DNA of 64,000 nt from Paenibacillus rubinfantis (GTDB taxonomy: Bacteria; Bacillota; Bacilli; Paenibacillales; Paenibacillaceae): positions 62,001 to 126,000 of the forward strand of contig NZ_LN909065.1 of assembly GCF_001486505.1 (NCBI RefSeq). Reading direction: 5' to 3'. The position numbers and the translations under genes were made by a program. This document shows positions 58,650 to 64,000 of this stretch, piece by piece. The notes beneath the pieces are model-generated. The model saw nothing but the letters and a program-made list of their open reading frames with translations, was not told the DNA's origin and did no database searches. Every line of letters begins with the position of its first letter. Within the stretch, counting starts at the first letter, position 1.

Positions 58650-61600
58650 TTAGTTCCCGGCTTTGTCCACGTTGAAATATTGCGCTTCAGGGTGAGCAAA
58701 TACCATCGCCGAGACCGAAGCTTCCGGCTCCATCATGAAGCCTTCCGTTAAGGTGATGCCGATGTCTTCCGGCTGCATCAAGTCAAACAGCAGCTGCTGG
58801 TCCTCGAGATCCGGGCATGCCGGATAGCCAAACGACACGCGAATCCCTTGATAACGCGCTCCGTGACGCTGTTTCATCGTCATATTCGCTGGATCCGGGA
58901 ACCCCCAGGTATCCCGCATAATATGGTGAACCCGTTCCGCCAGCGCTTCCGCCAGCTCCAGCGCGACCGCCTGCAACACATGGGAACGCAAATAGTCGCC
59001 TTGCTCCTTCCACTTCTCGGACAAATCACGGACGCCTTGACCTGCCGTAACGACCAGGAAGCCAACGTAGTCCATTTGCCCGCTGTCCACGGATTTCAAG
59101 AAATCCGCCAAGCACAGATAAGGCTCGACCTTTTGCCGCGGGAAGCTGAAACGCTTCAGCACTTTGCCGGGCTCCGCCGGATCGTAAACCAGGATATCGT
59201 TGCCGTCCGATTGCGCCGGGAAGAACCGATACATCGCTTGCGTACGAATGATGCCGTCCGTGACCGCTTCGAGCAGGATTTGGTCCACCGTCTCTTTTAA
59301 TTGCACCGCCTTCGCCTCGCCCGCCGCCAGCTGCTGCTCAACCGAACCGCGAAGGCCAAGATGATGGCCTAACAGCATCTGCATGTTGATATACGGCGTG
59401 ATATGCCCGATCGGGTAATCGCGGAGTACATGGCGCTCCAAATCCGGCGGAAGATAGACCGGCGCATCCGCTGAAATTTTCGAACGCTCCACACGGGTTA
59501 ATTCCGGCAACGGCTCCGCAACGGCAACAGCCCGATCGGTTTCCTTTTCCGCTTCCATTTCAAGGCGCATTTGCTCCCGGACCGTCGGATCCATCAGCTT
59601 GTTCGCCAAGTCGAGGCCGTCCATCGCATCTTTGGCGTAGACGACCATTCCGTCGTACTCCGGCCGGATCCGCGTTTTGGTGAACTTGCGGGTTAATGCC
59701 GCTCCGCCCACGAGGATCGGGACGTCGATGCCGGCATTGCGCAGGTCCTGTGCCGTCGTCACCATTTGCTGCGCCGATTTAACCAGCAGGCCAGAAAGCC
59801 CAATCGCATCCGCTTTCTCCTCCCGATACGCCTCAATAATGCGTTCCGGTGGTACTTTTATACCCAAATTGACGATCTGGTAACCGTTGTTGGACAGAAT
59901 GATCTCAACCAGATTTTTGCCGATATCATGCACGTCGCCCTTTACGGTAGCCAGCAGGATTTTCCCTTTGACGCTGGTTTCGTTCTTCTCCATAAACGGT
60001 TCAAGGTAGGCCACCGACGCCTTCATCACCTCGGCGCTTTGCAGCACCTCGGCAACGATCAGCTCGTTGTTATTAAACAACCGGCCAACCTCCTCCATCC
60101 CTGCCATCAGCGGCCCGTTAATGACCTCGAGTGCGGTATATTTCTTCAGCGCTTGCTCGAGATCAGGGATAAGCCCTTCCTTCGTACCTTCCACGACATA
60201 AGAGGCCAACCGCTCCTCAAGGGTAAGCTGGGTCGATTTCTGAACCTTCTCTACCTTCTTGTTACGGAAAGCGGCCACAAAGGCAGCTAACGTCTCGTCG
60301 TTGGTATTATAGATCAGTTCTTCGGCCAGACGGCGCTCCTCATCCGGAATTTTGGCATAACGCTCCAGCTTCTCCGTATTCACGATCGCGTAATCCAATC
60401 CCGCCTTGGTACATTCATAGAGGAAAACGGAGTTAAGCACCTCCCGTCCGGCTTCCGGCAAACCAAACGACACGTTGCTGATCCCCAGGACGGTATGAAC
60501 CTCTGGAAGCGCCTCTTTGATCAGGCGGATCCCTTCGATCGTTTCCTTGGCCGAGCCAATATATTGCTCATCCCCCGTACCTACCGGAAATACGAGCGGA
60601 TCGAAAATTAAATCTTCCGATTTCAACCCATATTTGTGAACGAGCAAGTCATGCGAACGCTTAGCGACCTCCAGTTTGTCTTCGCGCGTGATCGCTTGTC
60701 CGCGTTCGTCGATGGTTCCGACCACCACTGCCGCACCGTATTTATGGATCAGCGGGGTTACCCGTTCAAACTTCTCCTCGCCGTCCTCTAAGTTAATGGA
60801 GTTAATGATGGATTTGCCCTGGCAGTATTGCAGCGCCAAATCCAGCACTTTCGGGTCAGTCGTATCAATCATCAGCGGAACCTTGACTTTCTTCACAACC
60901 AGCTCGAGGAACTTCTCGATGTCCTCCGCCTCATCGCGATCCGGGTCCTGCACGCACACATCCACGACTTGGGCCCCGTTTTTCACTTGAGCTCGGGCAA
61001 TTTCCGAAGCTTCTTCATATTTGCCTTCCACGATCAAGCGTTTAAACTTGCGCGATCCCAGAACATTCGTTCTCTCTCCGACCAGATAAGGCCGGTTAGC
61101 CGATTCGATGTAGACCGGCTCGATGCCGGAAAGCGCCGGCAAATGACTGCCGGAAAGCTCGCGCGGTTGGTAGTTCTTTAACGTGCTCGCTAATGCAGCG
61201 ATATGAGCAGGCGTTGTGCCGCAGCAGCCGCCGGCGATATTCAACCAGCCCTGCTCGGCAAAAGCGGACATTTTCTGAGCGAGTGAATCCGGAGATTCGT
61301 GATAAGTGCCGTTCTCGTCCGGCAGACCGGCGTTGGGGTGACAGCTGACCGCCGCCTGCGCTAGCCCTGACAAGGTACGGATATGATCGCGCATGAACTC
61401 CGGTCCGGTGGCACAGTTCAGGCCGATAGAAATCGGATTTAAATGCTCCAAGGAAATGTAAAAGGCCTCGATGTTTTGACCTGCCAGCGTCGTGCCCATC
61501 GGCTCGATCGTACCGGAGATCATGAGAGGCAAAGTGATTCCGGTATCGGCAAACGCCCGTTTGATCCCGATGCTTCCCGCCTTCACGTTTAAAGTATCCT

Positions 61601-62093
61601 GCGAGGTCTCCAGCATCAACGCATCGACGCCTGCCTCAATCAATGCGGCAGCTTGCTCCGCATAGCTGGCTGTCAATTCGTCAAACGTCACGCCGCCGGT
61701 AACGGACAACGTCTTTGTTGTGGGTCCCAGGATGCCCACCACGTAGCGGGGATGTTCCGGGGTACTGTATTTTTCCGCCGCTTCGATCGCCAGTTTGGCC
61801 GCAGCCAAATTGATTTCACGCGCCTTTTGCGGAATATCGTATTCAGCCAGCACGACGGAAGTCGCGCCAAACGTATTCGTTTCGATCAGATCGGCACCTG
61901 CCGCGAGATACTTCTCATGGATGCCGCGAATCACATCCGGACGGGTGAGCACGAGCATTTCATTGCAGCCGTCCAGCTCATCGCCGCCGAAGTCGGCCGG
62001 AGTCAGGTCCTCCTGCTGAATCATGGTGCCCATGGCGCCATCGAGGATCAATATTCGTTCTTTCATTCTTTCGAGCAGGCTTGGTTTACTCAT
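58650..62093 (-). CDS. metH: Cobalamin-dependent methionine synthase
   Basis: 1147 aa, full length. Homocysteine-binding module (1-~310) with zinc ligands in LNCATGPEF and GGCCGTTPAHI; pterin module (~340-600: VGERTNVLGSRKFKRL, DVCVQDPDRDEAEDI); B12 cap and Rossmann module (~640-880) with the D-x-H-x-x-G motif GDVHDIGKN; C-terminal SAM-activation module (KQRHGARYQGIRVSFGYPA). ATG 62093 is preferred over ATG 62099 as it is 8 nt from GGGAGGG. No metF is adjacent. Reactivation by a flavodoxin-type reductase is expected. Confidence 0.97.
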   Translation of the reverse strand: MSKPSLLERMKERILILDGAMGTMIQQEDLTPADFGGDELDGCNEMLVLTRPDVIRGIHEKYLAAGADLIETNTFGATSVVLAEYDIPQKAREINLAAAKLAIEAAEKYSTPEHPRYVVGILGPTTKTLSVTGGVTFDELTASYAEQAAALIEAGVDALMLETSQDTLNVKAGSIGIKRAFADTGITLPLMISGTIEPMGTTLAGQNIEAFYISLEHLNPISIGLNCATGPEFMRDHIRTLSGLAQAAVSCHPNAGLPDENGTYHESPDSLAQKMSAFAEQGWLNIAGGCCGTTPAHIAALASTLKNYQPRELSGSHLPALSGIEPVYIESANRPYLVGERTNVLGSRKFKRLIVEGKYEEASEIARAQVKNGAQVVDVCVQDPDRDEAEDIEKFLELVVKKVKVPLMIDTTDPKVLDLALQYCQGKSIINSINLEDGEEKFERVTPLIHKYGAAVVVGTIDERGQAITREDKLEVAKRSHDLLVHKYGLKSEDLIFDPLVFPVGTGDEQYIGSAKETIEGIRLIKEALPEVHTVLGISNVSFGLPEAGREVLNSVFLYECTKAGLDYAIVNTEKLERYAKIPDEERRLAEELIYNTNDETLAAFVAAFRNKKVEKVQKSTQLTLEERLASYVVEGTKEGLIPDLEQALKKYTALEVINGPLMAGMEEVGRLFNNNELIVAEVLQSAEVMKASVAYLEPFMEKNETSVKGKILLATVKGDVHDIGKNLVEIILSNNGYQIVNLGIKVPPERIIEAYREEKADAIGLSGLLVKSAQQMVTTAQDLRNAGIDVPILVGGAALTRKFTKTRIRPEYDGMVVYAKDAMDGLDLANKLMDPTVREQMRLEMEAEKETDRAVAVAEPLPELTRVERSKISADAPVYLPPDLERHVLRDYPIGHITPYINMQMLLGHHLGLRGSVEQQLAAGEAKAVQLKETVDQILLEAVTDGIIRTQAMYRFFPAQSDGNDILVYDPAEPGKVLKRFSFPRQKVEPYLCLADFLKSVDSGQMDYVGFLVVTAGQGVRDLSEKWKEQGDYLRSHVLQAVALELAEALAERVHHIMRDTWGFPDPANMTMKQRHGARYQGIRVSFGYPACPDLEDQQLLFDLMQPEDIGITLTEGFMMEPEASVSAMVFAHPEAQYFNVDKAGN

Positions 62094-62109
62094 GATCATG
62101 TCCCTCCCG

Positions 62110-62126
62110 TAAAACGTTACGTTTTA
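62110..62126 (-). promoter_or_regulatory. Perfect dyad at the metH ribosome binding site
   Basis: TAAAACG (62110-62116) and CGTTTTA (62120-62126) form a 7-bp hairpin or operator with a 3-nt spacer directly upstream of the GGGAGGG site. It could be a protein site or a small RNA hairpin that modulates initiation. No S-box or B12 riboswitch sequence is visible in the leader. Confidence 0.5.
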
Positions 62127-62188
62127 GTTTAACAGAATAAAGCATTGAAGAAAAGAGAGGTTTGCGAATTCGATCCACTGTAACCCTT

Positions 62189-62218
62189 ATCATAAGGAAT
62201 TGTTATCCCATCGATCAA
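62189..62218 (-). promoter_or_regulatory. Candidate promoter of metH
   Basis: On the minus strand TTGATC (62213-62218) and TATGAT (62189-62194) are 18 bp apart, about 95 bp upstream of the metH start. Confidence 0.55.
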
Positions 62219-62284
62219 CTCAGAATTAAAATCCGAACAAACTTTGAAACAATCTTCTAAAAAATTCGGAAATTTCATATAACG

Positions 62285-62323
62285 AAAAAAGCCGCTGCCT
62301 CCCCGATCAGGAAGACTGCAGCT
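62285..62323 (-). terminator. Terminator of the YtkA/FixH-like lipoprotein gene
   Basis: A 7-bp outer stem with one G-U pair (AAGCTGC/GCGGCTT on the minus strand) and an inner CTTCC/GGGGAG stem are followed by T6 (A-run 62285-62290). Confidence 0.78.
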
Positions 62324-62346
62324 TAATTTAGGCAGGTTGGCGAGCA

Positions 62347-62760
62347 CTACTCTACCATGAACTGTTTCGACGGCATGGAATGCTGATCGCGCGCAGTCAC
62401 ATGGGAAATCACTTCATAGGCCCCGGGTTCTTGAAACGTATGCTCCAGTACATATGTACCGTTTCCGGCCCCCTTGACCTTCACCTGGTTATGTTTCGCG
62501 TTATCGTCGGCCGTGTTCCAAAATTCAAACATGACCTCTTTCGCATCGTCCACCCTTTCACCGTGATGGGTCACTGTTGCGGTAAACGTTACTGGTTCTC
62601 CGGTTTTGGCAGCAGATGGCGTCACCTCGAGTTCAACTTGAATCGGCTCTAACATCGCATCCGCCTCAGCGGCCGTTGAGCCACCCTTGCTGCATCCGGC
62701 GATGACAACCAGCGTCAACATGATCACGGCAATCAACCCCGTCTTCCCGTTCATTCGCAT
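62347..62760 (-). CDS. YtkA/FixH-like lipoprotein
   Basis: 137 aa from ATG 62760, which follows GAAGGAGGG by about 8 nt. The lipobox is VIAGC. The folded part is an Ig-like beta sandwich: VELEVTPSAAKTGEPVTFTA, VMFEFWN, NGTYVLEHTFQEPGAYEV and HVTARDQHSM, matching YtkA-like/FixH-like domains that occur with copper and respiratory proteins. The His residues (THHGE, DQHSMPS) could bind metal. Function not known. Confidence 0.85.
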   Translation of the reverse strand: MRMNGKTGLIAVIMLTLVVIAGCSKGGSTAAEADAMLEPIQVELEVTPSAAKTGEPVTFTATVTHHGERVDDAKEVMFEFWNTADDNAKHNQVKVKGAGNGTYVLEHTFQEPGAYEVISHVTARDQHSMPSKQFMVE

Positions 62761-62826
62761 ATCGATTTCCCTCCTTCCGCGCGATATTCGCCTCACATCG
62801 TACTAAATACTTATCGAAATACAGCC

Positions 62827-63624
62827 TTAAGCAAGCTTATCCAAGAGGTCATGCAATTCGGACAAATGTTTGATTTCATAATCCGGTACGATTTCGCCGG
62901 TAAGCGATTTGCCATCTCGATTAACCCAAACCGCCGTCATGCCAACACTGAGCGAACCTTTGATATCCGTCGTCAGCTTATCCCCAACCATGATTCCCTC
63001 GCTTGGTTCGATGGCCAACCGTTCCAGCGCATGCCGGAAAATGGATGGATCCGGTTTCCCCTTCCCGAAGCTACCGGAGATGATAATCTCATCAAAATAG
63101 GGCGCCAGCTCCGGCACCCCGTCCAGCTTCTCCTGCTGCAGCGCCGGACAACCGTTCGTCAGGAGCAGCAGCTTCACTTTGCCCTTCAATTCCTTCAGAA
63201 CTTGGAACGTTTCCTCATAAACGTGAGGACGGGTGCGGCGTTCACGTCCAAATTGCTCTGCTAACTCGGCCGCCAGCTCATCGTTTTCGATCCCTAGCGC
63301 GAGCAGTCCACGACGCCAGGATTCCTTGCGATAGATCGGAGCCAGCTGCTCCAATTGGCGAAATTCCGGTTGTTCCCCAGCGGTGAACGTCGCCCATAAC
63401 CCTTCGAACGGATTGATCCCAATCATCTTCGTGAATGGATACGTCTCGTAGGATTCATACAAGCTCCGAGCTTCCCGCCGTACCGCTTCTTCCAACTGTT
63501 CGGGGTTCAAGCTTCCCGTCTTGGCTGCCGCGCTTCCACAAGTCGCCGCAAAAGCTTCTCTTACGCTCCGCTCATCCCAGAGCAGCGTGTCATCCAGGTC
63601 AAAACATACCGCTTTGATCGTCAT
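62827..63624 (-). CDS. HAD-superfamily hydrolase (HAD-IA, nucleotidase-like)
   Basis: 265 aa. Motif I CFDLDDTLLWDERSV, motif II LLLLTNGCPALQQEKL, motif III Lys in FGKGKPDPSIF, motif IV IMVGDKLTTDIKGSLSVG. The cap is helical. The pattern resembles YjjG/YfnB-like 5'-nucleotidases and N-acetylneuraminate-9-phosphatase, but substrate cannot be assigned. Single gene downstream of a small membrane-protein gene on the same strand (43-bp gap). Confidence 0.9.
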   Translation of the reverse strand: MTIKAVCFDLDDTLLWDERSVREAFAATCGSAAAKTGSLNPEQLEEAVRREARSLYESYETYPFTKMIGINPFEGLWATFTAGEQPEFRQLEQLAPIYRKESWRRGLLALGIENDELAAELAEQFGRERRTRPHVYEETFQVLKELKGKVKLLLLTNGCPALQQEKLDGVPELAPYFDEIIISGSFGKGKPDPSIFRHALERLAIEPSEGIMVGDKLTTDIKGSLSVGMTAVWVNRDGKSLTGEIVPDYEIKHLSELHDLLDKLA

Positions 63625-63667
63625 TTGTCCCAGCCCTCTCCGTTCTATGCTTATTTCTGTATAAAGA

Positions 63668-64000
63668 TTATTCCTTCTCGAATTTCACATGATGGGTATT
63701 GGCATACAGCTCCAGCCGCGCTGCCATAGCTTCCGTATCGAAACGGTTGCGCGTGCGGTAAAACACCCATTTCGGTTCCCGGGTTTTGGGTTCAATCACA
63801 ATCTTGTTCCGGCTCACCTTAATCTTGCTGATATTGCCGGCATCCAGCATCCGGTCACGGTTAAATTTCGAGGTGTACAGCCAGCTTTTGTTGATTCGCA
63901 AATAAGGCTTGCGAAGGAAGATGGCCAGTGCCAGCACGATATACAAGAAGATCGTCGCCCAGTACAATACCGAATTCACTTCCGCGGTATTGCCGATAAT
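63668..64000 (-). CDS. Small membrane protein of unknown function, 5' end probably outside the window
   Basis: At least 103 aa. One hydrophobic segment at the N-terminus (VLYWATIFLYIVLALAIFL) is followed by a basic cytoplasmic domain of strands and a final helix (KIKVSRNKIVIEPKTREP, EAMAARLELYANTHH) that looks like a small PH-like or YcxB-like fold. A GTG at 63979 could start it, but no ribosome binding site precedes it and the frame stays open to base 64000, so the true start is probably beyond the edge. I do not recognise the family. Confidence 0.65.
   Translation of the reverse strand: MIGNTAEVNSVLYWATIFLYIVLALAIFLRKPYLRINKSWLYTSKFNRDRMLDAGNISKIKVSRNKIVIEPKTREPKWVFYRTRNRFDTEAMAARLELYANTHHVKFEKE

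Noticed and set aside
62100-62346. S-box or cobalamin riboswitch before metH
   Set aside because: No CTCTTATC...AGAG-type or B12-box sequence is visible on the minus strand; the only hairpins are the terminator of the next gene and the small dyad.
1-64000. CRISPR arrays, rRNA, tRNA, prophage or insertion-sequence transposases
   Set aside because: No regularly spaced repeats, no tRNA cloverleaf or rRNA sequence, and no transposase or integrase frame were seen; the group II intron is the only mobile element found.

Overview
The window is a chromosomal segment of a low-to-mid GC Gram-positive bacterium of the order Bacillales, most likely a Paenibacillaceae member. The evidence is the gene content (Bacillales-type pdhABCD, thiN, TopB, NagD-like HAD-IIA, MetH, two-component systems), strong AGGAGG-type ribosome binding sites, frequent TTG and GTG starts, SigA-type promoters (TTGACA-N17-TATAAT) and many intrinsic terminators. 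Species cannot be fixed from sequence alone. I see no rRNA, tRNA or CRISPR array. The first and last genes are cut by the window edges.

Layout: 1-1.3 kb holds an amino-acid ABC importer (permease fragment and binding protein) on the minus strand. 1.5-8.0 kb is a glycogen/alpha-glucan island: a neopullulanase-type GH13 enzyme, glgB-glgA on the minus strand and glgC divergent from them. 8.1-14.2 kb has a GNAT enzyme, a four-gene operon (ABC ATPase, FG-GAP-type lipoprotein, response regulator, histidine kinase) and an MFS exporter with a terminator-like leader, divergent from a winged-helix regulator. 15.3-23.2 kb carries a HAD phosphatase, topB, gltD, thyA-dfrA and an alkaline-phosphatase-fold lipoprotein. 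23.3-28.3 kb has an apparent small RNA or attenuated leader, two secreted proteins of unknown function and an arsR-cdr operon for persulfide/CoA-disulfide metabolism. A group II intron (28.34-30.24 kb) sits directly behind the terminator of that operon. 30.3-42.6 kb contains a methyltransferase, an alpha-carbonic anhydrase, the pyruvate dehydrogenase operon pdhABCD, an esterase, a TRIC-type channel, thiamine pyrophosphokinase, an NlpC/P60 hydrolase, a response-regulator-like protein without its phosphoacceptor, and a MoeB/ThiF-type enzyme.

42.7-53.4 kb is the most unusual region: a ten-gene minus-strand operon resembling a stripped-down Tad/type IV pilus-type machine. In transcription order it encodes a Ser/Thr kinase fused to a degenerate ParA/TadZ-like domain, an SAF-domain CpaB-like protein, two further ParA-like proteins with degenerate P-loops, a secretion ATPase with an N-terminal membrane anchor, a double GspF (TadB+TadC-like) membrane protein, and four small single-span proteins that look like pilins or pseudopilins. 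Its promoter is followed by a ~29-bp terminator-like hairpin just before the first start codon.

53.4-64 kb is DNA/RNA maintenance and one-carbon metabolism: a receiver-like/THUMP-like/FtsJ fusion RNA methyltransferase, endonuclease IV, an Fpg/Nei glycosylase with an incomplete zinc finger, a NagD-type phosphatase, RNase Z, cobalamin-dependent methionine synthase, a YtkA/FixH-like lipoprotein, a HAD hydrolase and a small membrane protein.
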